Positions 43,304 to 51,283 of a stretch of DNA of 64,000 nucleotides are shown piece by piece; the stretch's first letter is position 1, and every line of letters begins with the position of its first letter. This DNA comes from JAOUJD01 sp963726405. Lineage in GTDB: Bacteria > Pseudomonadota > Gammaproteobacteria > Burkholderiales > Burkholderiaceae_F. The stretch covers positions 26,760 through 90,759 of the forward strand of contig CAVSCF010000009.1 in assembly GCA_963726405.1 (NCBI GenBank), in the 5' to 3' direction. The notes beneath the pieces are model-generated. The model saw only the letters and a program-made list of their open reading frames with translations, was not told the origin of the DNA and did not search any database. A program made the position numbers and the translations under genes.

Positions 43304-45619
43304 ATGAACCGGACCCTCGCCCGCCGCGTCGCCATCGGCGTGGCCGTGCTTGCCGTCCTCCTCATCGTGGCCGGCGGCATCTTCATCGCCGCGTTCGACG
43401 TCAATCGGTACAAGCCGCAGATCGTCGCCGCGGTCAAGGAGCGTACGGGTCGCGTGCTCCGCTTCGACGGCGACCTGGCCCTGTCGCTCTTCCCGCGCGT
43501 GGCCGTGAAGGTGCCCGTCACGACGCTGTCCGAGCCGGGCAGCGACACGGTGTTCGCCCGCCTGCAGTCGGCGCGGGCCGCCGTTGCCCTGCTGCCCTTG
43601 CTGCGCCGGACGATCGAGGTGGATGCCGTGCACATCGAGGGGCTGCAGGCGACGGTCATTCGGCGCAAGGATGGCTCGACCAACATCGACGACCTGCTGC
43701 AGCGGCAGAGCGAGGCCCCGGCGGCCAGAGGCGGAACGTCGCCGTCGCCGCCGCCGGCCACGACGGTCGCCGCCGTCGAACTGAAGAACGCGGACATCAC
43801 GTACCGCGATCTCGCCGCGAATCGCACCGTGCGGGTGACCGAGTTCGATCTGCGTGCCGGACGCTACGCCGCGGGCGTGAGCGTGCCCCTCGAGGTCAGT
43901 GCGGTGGTGACTGCCAGCGACCCGGCAATCGTGGCGCGCGTGGACTTCCAGGCCGAGGTCGAGTGGGCGGATCAAGGCGGGCTGCGGGCGGCCCGCGGAC
44001 TGTCGCTGAAGAGCGAGGGCACGCTGAACAAGCAGCCCATGACCGTCGACATGAAGGCGGAGCGGATCGCCGCGGCGCCGGACGTGCTCGAGGTTCGCGG
44101 GGTCAAGCTTGTAGCGGGCGGCCAGGGGGAGGGCGGGGCGCCCTGGGAATTTCAGGTCCTCGTGCCGCGACTTGACGCCAGCCCATCCCGGGCGACCAGC
44201 GAGCGCATCGAACTCACGTTCGCGCGCCGTGGCCCCGAGCCGCTCGAAATCAGGATGCTCGCCGAAGGCATCGGCGGGACCGCGGCGCGCCTGCAGGCGC
44301 CTTCCGTCAAGTGGAGCGGTACGAGCCGTGCGAGTCAGCGGACGGCCCGGCTCGAAATGGCGGGATCGCTGATCGCCAGCATCAACGACAAGACGCTGCG
44401 CATCGACCGCTCCACCGGCGAGGTGGTGATCGAGGATTCCGCGTTCGGCCCCCAGCCGGTTCGCCTGCCGCTGATCGTCAGCGGCGCCGTCGATGGCCCG
44501 CGCGAAGCGGTCGTGCTTCAGTTCGAAACCCGGGGTGAAGGACTGAGCGCGCGCGGGAAGGTCAACGCCACCGGCTTTGCGGCGCCGCGCATCGTGTTCG
44601 ACATCGATGCCGACCAGGTCGATGCCGATCGCTACTTCCTGCGGGCACCGACGACAGGCCGCGCGGCCGGTGCGGACAGGAAGGCGCCGAGCCCCGCGGC
44701 CAGCGGGCCCGCAGCTACCGCGCCCACCACCGGGCCTGCGGGCGCGAACGCCGAGGACGCGAAGGTGGACTTGAGCGCCCTGCGGTCGTTCAACGCGAGC
44801 GGCGAGTTGCGGATCGCACGCCTTCGTGTGAAGGGCACGGATGTCGCGGACTTCCGGGCCGCGGTCAAGGCAGACGACGGACGGGTCGACGTTGCGCCGT
44901 TCGGCCTGCGTGTCCATGGCGGCAGCGTCAACGGAAAGCTGGCCCTGGATGCGCGCAGCAACCGGGTCGCGGCGACCGGTTCGCTTGCCGGCATCCAGTT
45001 GCGACGGCTCGCGGGCAGCATCGGCGGCCGCGCTGCGCTGGAAGGAAGCGCCAGCGGTACCTTCGATGTGGCGGCCACCGGGGCGACCATGAACCAGATG
45101 AAGCGGGCGCTGGGCGGTGCGATCGCGCTCGACGTGCGCGACGGCGCGCTGGTCGGCATCGACCTCGCCGACCTGATCGGCACGGCCGCTGCCTTCCTGC
45201 AGTCGAAGGGCCGGCAGACGGGCACGCTCGACGAGAACAAGCGAACGCCGTTCTCCCAGTTGACCGCGAGCGTCCGCATCAAGGACGGTGTGGCGACCAA
45301 CGACGACCTGAAGGCGAAGTCGCCGCAGTTCGACCTCACGGGCGCCGGGCGCATGGACGTGGCGAGCACCGAACTCGACTATTCCCTGCGCGCGCACGTC
45401 CTGCCGGGCCCCGCGGCGGAGGCCGGACCCTTGCGTTCGGTGGCGGGCATCACGGTGCCCGTGCACATCAAGGGGCCGGTCGACCACCCGGGCTATGCCG
45501 TCGACTGGACCCCGATCGCCGCGGAATTGCTGCTCAGGCGCGCGACGGGCCGGACCGGCTCGCCTTCGGTGAACCAGGTGATCGAGGGGCTGGGCGAGCT
45601 GCTTCGACGCAAGAAGTAG
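43304..45619 (+). CDS. AsmA family protein
   Basis: A 771-residue AsmA-type protein. A single N-terminal membrane helix (about 9-31) anchors a large periplasmic domain in which AFDVNRYKPQIVAAVKERTGR is the diagnostic AsmA N-terminal motif; the C-terminal AsmA_2-like region includes the ALDVRDGALVGIDLADLIG segment. These proteins belong to the repeating beta-groove superfamily, proposed to move phospholipids or guide outer-membrane assembly. A Pro/Ala-rich linker sits at about residues 455-480. It ends 2 bp from the convergent LysR gene. Confidence 0.92.
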   Translation: MNRTLARRVAIGVAVLAVLLIVAGGIFIAAFDVNRYKPQIVAAVKERTGRVLRFDGDLALSLFPRVAVKVPVTTLSEPGSDTVFARLQSARAAVALLPLLRRTIEVDAVHIEGLQATVIRRKDGSTNIDDLLQRQSEAPAARGGTSPSPPPATTVAAVELKNADITYRDLAANRTVRVTEFDLRAGRYAAGVSVPLEVSAVVTASDPAIVARVDFQAEVEWADQGGLRAARGLSLKSEGTLNKQPMTVDMKAERIAAAPDVLEVRGVKLVAGGQGEGGAPWEFQVLVPRLDASPSRATSERIELTFARRGPEPLEIRMLAEGIGGTAARLQAPSVKWSGTSRASQRTARLEMAGSLIASINDKTLRIDRSTGEVVIEDSAFGPQPVRLPLIVSGAVDGPREAVVLQFETRGEGLSARGKVNATGFAAPRIVFDIDADQVDADRYFLRAPTTGRAAGADRKAPSPAASGPAATAPTTGPAGANAEDAKVDLSALRSFNASGELRIARLRVKGTDVADFRAAVKADDGRVDVAPFGLRVHGGSVNGKLALDARSNRVAATGSLAGIQLRRLAGSIGGRAALEGSASGTFDVAATGATMNQMKRALGGAIALDVRDGALVGIDLADLIGTAAAFLQSKGRQTGTLDENKRTPFSQLTASVRIKDGVATNDDLKAKSPQFDLTGAGRMDVASTELDYSLRAHVLPGPAAEAGPLRSVAGITVPVHIKGPVDHPGYAVDWTPIAAELLLRRATGRTGSPSVNQVIEGLGELLRRKK

Positions 45620-45621
45620 CG

Positions 45622-46530
45622 TCAGCGCACCGGTCCACTGCGCTTGCGCTGGCGTGCCACGCGTCGCGCGGTGTCGGCAAAGGCACGCAGCGCGGGCGAA
45701 GCGTCGTCGCGACGCCAGGCCAGGCAGGTGCCCACGCGGGGCGACTTCTCTTCGAGCGGGCGAAACTCGACCCCTCGCAACCGGATCTCCTGGGCGGAGG
45801 CGGGCACCAGCGCGACCCCGATCCCGGCGGACACGAGTCCGACGACCGCGTGCGTCTGGCTCGCTTCCTGGGCCACGCGCGGCGCGAAGCCTCGCTGCAG
45901 GCAGAAGCCGAGCACGAGGTCATGCAGCACCAGGCCCGGCGAGCGCTGGAACATCACGAAGGGCTCGGACGCCAGCCGCATTGCACGAATGCGACGCGCG
46001 GCCGCCAGTGGATGGCCCGCCGGCAACGCGACACGCAAGGGCTCCTCGAGCAGCGACTCCGACGCAAGTTCGGCATCCGTGACCGGCGGGCGCACGAAAC
46101 CCGCGTGGATGTCGCCGGCCCGCAACGCGGCGAGCTGCTGGGGCAAGGTCAGTTCGCGCAGGTCGAGCCGGACGCCCGGATGGCGTGCCGCGAAGTCGCG
46201 CAGCACGGCGGGCAGCAGCGTGAAGATGCTCGCGGACATGTACCCGATCGCCAGGCGGCCGATCTCGCCGCGGTGCGCGGCCTGCGCCAGTTGCACCGCC
46301 TCGCCGGCACGGGAGAGGACCGACCGCGCCTGCTCGAGAAACACGCTGCCCGCATGGGTGAGCGCGACGCGGCGCCGGGTGCGTGCAAACAGCGCAACGC
46401 CGATTTCCTCCTCGAGCTTGAGGATCGCGAGCGACAGCGGCGGCTGCGTGATGGCGAGCCGCCGCGCGGCGCGGCCGAAGTGGAGCTCCTCGGCCAGCGT
46501 GACGAAGTAGCGCAGCGTCCTCAGTTCCAT
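45622..46530 (-). CDS. LysR-family transcriptional regulator (CatR/BenM-like group)
   Basis: A 302-residue LysR regulator: N-terminal winged helix (MELRTLRYFVTLAEELHFG, with RRLAITQPPLSLAILKLEEE as the recognition helix region) and a two-lobed effector domain. The ELHFGRAARRL/TQPPLS pattern is typical of the group controlling aromatic and organic-acid catabolism. It is divergent from the Bug-gudD-aldolase operon with a 147-bp gap that has a perfect LysR-type palindrome right at its own start codon, so it very likely regulates both itself and that operon. A natural inducer would be glucarate or a breakdown product; this is inference. Confidence 0.93.
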   Translation of the reverse strand: MELRTLRYFVTLAEELHFGRAARRLAITQPPLSLAILKLEEEIGVALFARTRRRVALTHAGSVFLEQARSVLSRAGEAVQLAQAAHRGEIGRLAIGYMSASIFTLLPAVLRDFAARHPGVRLDLRELTLPQQLAALRAGDIHAGFVRPPVTDAELASESLLEEPLRVALPAGHPLAAARRIRAMRLASEPFVMFQRSPGLVLHDLVLGFCLQRGFAPRVAQEASQTHAVVGLVSAGIGVALVPASAQEIRLRGVEFRPLEEKSPRVGTCLAWRRDDASPALRAFADTARRVARQRKRSGPVR

Positions 46531-46531
46531 G

Positions 46532-46554
46532 ATTGATACATAGAATGAATCAAT
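46532..46554. promoter_or_regulatory. LysR-type operator (T-N11-A palindrome)
   Basis: ATTGAT-N11-ATCAAT, a perfect 6-bp inverted repeat with the T-N11-A core expected for LysR regulators, one base upstream of the LysR ATG. An A+T-rich run (AAATATATATT) follows at 46563-46573 and may be part of the promoter for the rightward operon. Confidence 0.65.
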
Positions 46555-46677
46555 ACGGCATCAAATATATATTGGACCGATAGTAGATGCGAGCCTAGGC
46601 TCACGGGTCATCCGGCACTCGAGGCGCTCCGGCCGGGCGCGCGAGTGTCCCCACCGAAAACCTGCACTGGAGACACG

Positions 46678-47649
46678 ATGAAGACCATCCTGCGCGCCCT
46701 GGCCATCGGCGCCGTGGCGACCGTTGCCGCGGTTGCCCCCGCACTGGCCGCCTATCCCGAGAAGCCCGTCACGGTCGTCGTTCCATTCCCGCCGGGGGGA
46801 TCGACCGACACCATCGCCCGCACGATGGCGAACAAGATGTCGGCGAGCCTCGGCCAGTCGTTCGTGGTCGAGAACCAGGCCGGCGCCACCGGTGCCATCG
46901 GCGCGGCCCGCGTCAAGCGGGCGGCGCCCGACGGCTACACCATCATGGTGGCGTCGATCGGGGTGTACGCGACCAATCCCTTCCTGCAGAAGAACCTGCC
47001 GTACGACCCGGCGAAGGACTTCGATCTGCTCACGGTCGCGGTCCGTGCACCGAACGTGCTGGTCGCCAATCCAGGGGTTCCCGCGCAGAACGTGTCCGAA
47101 CTGATCGACTACCTGAAGAAGAATCCGGACAAGGTCTCGTTCGCGTCGAGCGGCGCCGGTTCATCGGACCACCTCACCGCTGCGCTCTTCTGGCAGAAGA
47201 CGGGCACGACCGGCATCCACGTGCCCTACAAGGGCGGGGCGCCGGCGATCTCCGACCTGATCGCCGGGCATGCACAGGTCTCCTTCCAGAACATCAACGC
47301 GGTGCTGAACCACATCCGCTCGGGCAAGCTGAAGGCGCTGGCGGTCACGGGTGACAAGCGCTCGGCCGCGCTGCCGGACGTGCCGACGCTGAGCGAAGCG
47401 GGCGTCAAGGGTGCCGACGTGTTCTCGTGGCAAGGCGTCGCCGCGCCGAAGGGACTGCCAAAGGACGTGAAGGACAAGTTGCATGGCGCGATGGTGAAAG
47501 CGCTGCAGGACCCGGAAGTCGCGAAGAACCTGAGCGAGCAGGGCATCGAGATCGTCGCCAACACGCCGGAGCAGTTCAACCAGTTCCTGCAGCAGGAACT
47601 GGCCAAATGGAAGGCCGTGATCGAGACCGGCAAGATCACCATCGACTGA
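46678..47649 (+). CDS. Bug/TctC-family periplasmic solute-binding protein
   Basis: A 323-residue exported binding protein: signal peptide cleaved after APALA, then AYPEKPVTVVVPFPPGGSTD (family signature with the ligand loop), RAAPDGYTIMVASIG, the VPYKGGAPAISDLIAGH motif and the LPDVPTLSEAG segment. ATG at 46678 follows CTGGAGACACG. Its stop overlaps the gudD ATG, so it is directly coupled to glucarate dehydratase; an aldarate ligand is therefore likely. No TctAB membrane partner lies in the window, so the carrier would have to be supplied from elsewhere. Confidence 0.94.
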   Translation: MKTILRALAIGAVATVAAVAPALAAYPEKPVTVVVPFPPGGSTDTIARTMANKMSASLGQSFVVENQAGATGAIGAARVKRAAPDGYTIMVASIGVYATNPFLQKNLPYDPAKDFDLLTVAVRAPNVLVANPGVPAQNVSELIDYLKKNPDKVSFASSGAGSSDHLTAALFWQKTGTTGIHVPYKGGAPAISDLIAGHAQVSFQNINAVLNHIRSGKLKALAVTGDKRSAALPDVPTLSEAGVKGADVFSWQGVAAPKGLPKDVKDKLHGAMVKALQDPEVAKNLSEQGIEIVANTPEQFNQFLQQELAKWKAVIETGKITID

Positions 47650-49013
47650 TGAACGCCGCCCTTCCAACCGCGGCGAAGGCCGGGACGCCGGTCGTCCGCT
47701 CGATGCGCGTGGTGCCGGTCGCCGGCCGCGACGGCATGCTTCTGAACCTGTCCGGCGCCCATGCCCCGTTCTTCACGCGCAACCTGCTGATCCTGACCGA
47801 CAGCGCCGGCAACACCGGCGTGGGCGAGGTGCCGGGCGGAGAGAAGATCCGGCAGACGATCGAGGACGCCTGCCCGCTCGTCGAAGGACGTCCAATTGGC
47901 GAGCACCTCGCCATCCTCGCCGCGGTGCGGCGCGCTTTCGCGAACCGTGACGCGGGCGGGCGAGGGCAGCAGACCTTCGACCTGCGCACGACCATCCACG
48001 TCGTCACGGCCATCGAGTGCGCATTGCTCGATCTGCTCGGCCGGCACCTCGGCCTGCCACTTGCCGCGCTGCTCGGCGAAGGCCAGCAACGCGACGAGGT
48101 CGAGATGCTCGGCTATCTCTTCTTCGTCGGCGACCGGTCGAAGACGCGTCTCGACTACGTCGACCCGGCGCAGGAGCCGGACAGTGTCGGCGACTGGTTC
48201 CGCGTGCGGCACGCGCAGGCGCTCAGTCCCGGCGCCATCGTGCGGCAGGCCGAGTCCGCGCACGCGAAGTACGGCTTCAACGACTTCAAGCTCAAGGGCG
48301 GCGTGCTGCGCGGAGAGGAAGAGGTGGAAGCCGTTCGCGCGCTGCACGAGCGGTTCCCCGCCGCTCGCGTGACCCTCGACCCGAACGGCGGCTGGCGGCT
48401 CGACGATGCGGTCAGGCTGCTGCGCGACCTGCGCGGCGTGCTCGCCTATGCGGAAGATCCCTGCGGTGCCGAGGACGGTTTCTCCGGGCGCGAGGTGATG
48501 GCGGAGTTTCGCCGCGCGACCGGGCTGCCGACGGCCACGAACATGGTGGCGACCGACTGGCGGCAACTGGTCCACGCACTGTCGCTGCAATCGGTCGACA
48601 TCCCGCTCGCGGATCCGCACTTCTGGACGATGGCCGGATCGGTCCGCGTCGCGCAGACCTGCCGGGACTGGGACCTCACCTGGGGGTCGCATTCGAACAA
48701 TCATTTCGACGTCTCGCTCGCGATGTTCACGCACGTCGCCGCGGCCGCGCCGGGACGCGTCACCGCGATCGACACGCACTGGATCTGGCAGGACGGTCAG
48801 CGGCTCACGAAGTCACCGCTGCAAATCCGCGGCGGCAAGGTGGCGGTGCCGCAGGCCCCGGGCCTCGGCGTCGAACTCGACATGGCGGAAGTCGAGAAGG
48901 CCCATGCGCTCTACCTCAAGCACGGGCTCGGGGCGCGCGACGACGCGCTGGCGATGCAGTACCTTATCCCCGGCTGGGCCTTCGATCCGAAGCGTCCCTG
49001 CCTGGTTCGCTAG
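47649..49013 (+). CDS. gudD: glucarate dehydratase
   Basis: Enolase-superfamily enzyme dehydrating D-glucarate (and L-idarate) to 5-keto-4-deoxyglucarate. The 454-residue protein keeps the catalytic set at a constant offset of +9 from the E. coli enzyme: K214 and K216 in FKLKGG, metal ligands D244 (LDPNGGW) and E269 (AEDP), N298 (TATNM), D322 and H348 in SHSNNHFD. That the whole set is conserved supports true glucarate dehydratase over other members. Start is the ATG overlapping the Bug stop. It is 14 bp before an HpcH/HpaI aldolase. Confidence 0.95.
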   Translation: MNAALPTAAKAGTPVVRSMRVVPVAGRDGMLLNLSGAHAPFFTRNLLILTDSAGNTGVGEVPGGEKIRQTIEDACPLVEGRPIGEHLAILAAVRRAFANRDAGGRGQQTFDLRTTIHVVTAIECALLDLLGRHLGLPLAALLGEGQQRDEVEMLGYLFFVGDRSKTRLDYVDPAQEPDSVGDWFRVRHAQALSPGAIVRQAESAHAKYGFNDFKLKGGVLRGEEEVEAVRALHERFPAARVTLDPNGGWRLDDAVRLLRDLRGVLAYAEDPCGAEDGFSGREVMAEFRRATGLPTATNMVATDWRQLVHALSLQSVDIPLADPHFWTMAGSVRVAQTCRDWDLTWGSHSNNHFDVSLAMFTHVAAAAPGRVTAIDTHWIWQDGQRLTKSPLQIRGGKVAVPQAPGLGVELDMAEVEKAHALYLKHGLGARDDALAMQYLIPGWAFDPKRPCLVR

Positions 49014-49027
49014 GACCTGGAGAAGTC

Positions 49028-49789
49028 ATGCGCGAGAACCGTCTGCGTTCGATCTGGAAGAGCGGCGGCGCCGCCGTCAACGGCTGGCTGGCCATCCCGA
49101 ACAGCTTTGCCGCCGAGACGATGGCGCACCAGGGCTGGGACACCCTGACCATCGACCTGCAGCATGGCGTCATCGACTATGGGGCGATGATCCCGATGCT
49201 GCAGGCGATCAGCACGACGCCGACCGTGCCGGTCGTGCGGGTGCCATGGCTCGAGCCCGGCATCCTGATGAAGACCCTCGATGCCGGCGCCTACGCGGTC
49301 ATCTGCCCGATGGTCAACACGCGCGAGGACGCGCAGAAGCTGGTGTCGTACACGCATTACGCGCCGCGCGGCACGCGCAGCTTCGGGCCGGTGCGGGCGC
49401 TGCTCTACGGCGGCGCGGACTACTTCGAGCACGCGAACGACGCCATCGTCACCTTCGCGATGATCGAGACCGCGCAGGCGCTCGACAACCTCGACGCCAT
49501 CCTCGCGGTGGAAGGGCTCGATGCCGTATACATCGGGCCGTCGGACCTCTCGATCTCGCTCGGCTGCAAGCCGGCGTTCGACGATCTCGAACCGAAGGCC
49601 GCGCAGGCCGTCGAGCACATCCTGGCGCGAGCGAAGGCGCACGGCGTCGTCGCCGGCATTCACAACGGCACGCCGGAAGCGGCGCTCGGACGCATCGCCA
49701 AGGGTTTTCAGTTCGTCACGGTCGCGTCCGATGCCCGCCTGCTGGCGGCCGGATCGCAGCAGATCCTGACGAAGATGCGGGCGCGCTGA
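49028..49789 (+). CDS. HpcH/HpaI-family aldolase (5-keto-4-deoxyglucarate aldolase-like)
   Basis: Class II (metal-dependent) pyruvate aldolase, 253 residues. Catalytic H46 in IDLQHGVIDY, phosphate/carboxylate-binding R71 (VRVPW), and metal ligands E147 (MIETAQ) and D173 (GPSDLSISLG) are present. It follows gudD by 14 bp, so cleavage of 5-keto-4-deoxyglucarate to pyruvate and tartronate semialdehyde (GarL-type activity) is the natural inference. Related enzymes act on other 4-hydroxy-2-oxo acids, so the substrate rests on context. Confidence 0.85.
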   Translation: MRENRLRSIWKSGGAAVNGWLAIPNSFAAETMAHQGWDTLTIDLQHGVIDYGAMIPMLQAISTTPTVPVVRVPWLEPGILMKTLDAGAYAVICPMVNTREDAQKLVSYTHYAPRGTRSFGPVRALLYGGADYFEHANDAIVTFAMIETAQALDNLDAILAVEGLDAVYIGPSDLSISLGCKPAFDDLEPKAAQAVEHILARAKAHGVVAGIHNGTPEAALGRIAKGFQFVTVASDARLLAAGSQQILTKMRAR

Positions 49790-49807
49790 ACGGCACTCGG
49801 CGCTGCA

Positions 49808-51082
49808 TCAGAGCGTCAGGAACAGCGTCACCACGGTGGCGGCCATTATCGCCGTCGCGGCCCAGCCCAGGGCGCGCAGCCGCGATCCGATGGGATGGCC
49901 GCACATGGTCCTGGCGTTGGTGGCCAGCAGCATCATCACGACCATGATCGGAACGGCGATGATGCCGTTGAGGACCGCCGACCAGAACAGTTCCTTCACC
50001 GGGTCCATCGGGGTGAAACACAGCGCGACGCCGCCGATGGTGGCCGCCGCGATCACGCCGTAGAAGCCGCGGCCGCCGCCGTGCGGGTCGCTCAGGACGA
50101 GGCTCAGGCTGCCCGGCCAGCCGGCGGCTTCCGCGACTGCGTACGCTGCCGATCCGGCGAGCACCGGCACGGCCAGCAGGCCGGTCCCGATGATGCCGAG
50201 CCCGAACAGCACGAACGTAAGGTCGCCGGCGAGCGGGCGCAGCGCCTCCGCGGCCTGCGATGACGTCTGGATGTCGGTCACGCCGGCTGCGTGCAGCGTG
50301 GCGCCGGTGCTCAGGATGATGAAGAAGGCGATCAGGTTCGAGAAGGTCATGCCGGTGATCGTGTCGAACTTGATCCGTCGAAGATGGTGCCGGACCTCGC
50401 TCGCGGTGTGCGCCGGGCCGTTGCTCGCGTCCTCCATTTCCTGCGCGGCCTGCCAGAAGAAGAGGTACGGGCTGATCGTGGTGCCGAACACCGCCACGAT
50501 CAGCAGGATGAATGCGTGCATGCCGGTGTCCTTCGGCAGCGTCGGTTGCACCATCCCGCGCACGACCTCGAGCCAGTCGAGCTTCAGCGTGAACACGACC
50601 GCAACGTAGGCGAGCAGGGCCAGGGTCAGCCACTTGAGCCATCGCACATAGCGCTGGTACGGCAGAAAGACCTGCAGCGCGAGGCACAGCAGGCCGAACG
50701 TCACGGCGTAGACGTGCGCTGAGCCGCCGAGCAGAAGGCGCAGCGCCTCGGCCATGGCCGCGAGGTCGGCCGCGATGTTCAGGGTGTTGGCGACGACCAG
50801 CATGCCGACGACACCGAGCACGACCCAGCGCGGGTACGTGGCCTTGATATTGGCCGTGAGACCGCGACGGGTGACATAGCCGATGCGGGCGCTGACGATC
50901 TGGATCGCCGCCATCAGCGGGAGCGTGAATACGACGGTCCACAGCACCGAGAAGCCGAACTGCGCGCCCGCCTGAGAGTAGGTGGCGATGCCGCTTGGAT
51001 CGTCGTCGGCCGCGCCGGTGATCAGCCCGGGTCCCAGTTGGCGCAGGCGGCGTGTGAAGGCGGAGGAACCGGAAGGGCGCAT
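49808..51082 (-). CDS. Nramp-related divalent cation transporter, atypical motifs
   Basis: A 424-residue inner-membrane protein of the Nramp (NRAMP/MntH-like, LeuT-fold) superfamily with about 11 helices. The first helix reads DPSG at 28-31 where manganese/iron Nramps have DPGN, and helix 6 reads ISPY at 203-206 where they have MPHN. The metal-binding Asn and Met are therefore missing, which points to a divergent subgroup whose substrate may not be Mn/Fe (Mg2+ or none are possibilities). It is convergent to the aldolase gene and divergent from the OPT transporter (201-bp gap). Confidence 0.85.
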   Translation of the reverse strand: MRPSGSSAFTRRLRQLGPGLITGAADDDPSGIATYSQAGAQFGFSVLWTVVFTLPLMAAIQIVSARIGYVTRRGLTANIKATYPRWVVLGVVGMLVVANTLNIAADLAAMAEALRLLLGGSAHVYAVTFGLLCLALQVFLPYQRYVRWLKWLTLALLAYVAVVFTLKLDWLEVVRGMVQPTLPKDTGMHAFILLIVAVFGTTISPYLFFWQAAQEMEDASNGPAHTASEVRHHLRRIKFDTITGMTFSNLIAFFIILSTGATLHAAGVTDIQTSSQAAEALRPLAGDLTFVLFGLGIIGTGLLAVPVLAGSAAYAVAEAAGWPGSLSLVLSDPHGGGRGFYGVIAAATIGGVALCFTPMDPVKELFWSAVLNGIIAVPIMVVMMLLATNARTMCGHPIGSRLRALGWAATAIMAATVVTLFLTL

Positions 51083-51283
51083 TGCTTTCGTCAGGCAGGG
51101 ATCAGGCCCGGGTCCCGGGCGCGGACCGGCGCGTGGAGCTTAGCCCGCGGCCGCACGGGCGTCGAAGGCGGGACTTGACGCAATCGAGGCCGTCGGCGAA
51201 CGGTCGCCCACGCGAGGCCGCTTCCTGCGAAGATTCCCCCGCCGCGCGGAAGGCGGGCAGGGGACCAGGGGAGAAACGCCGGC

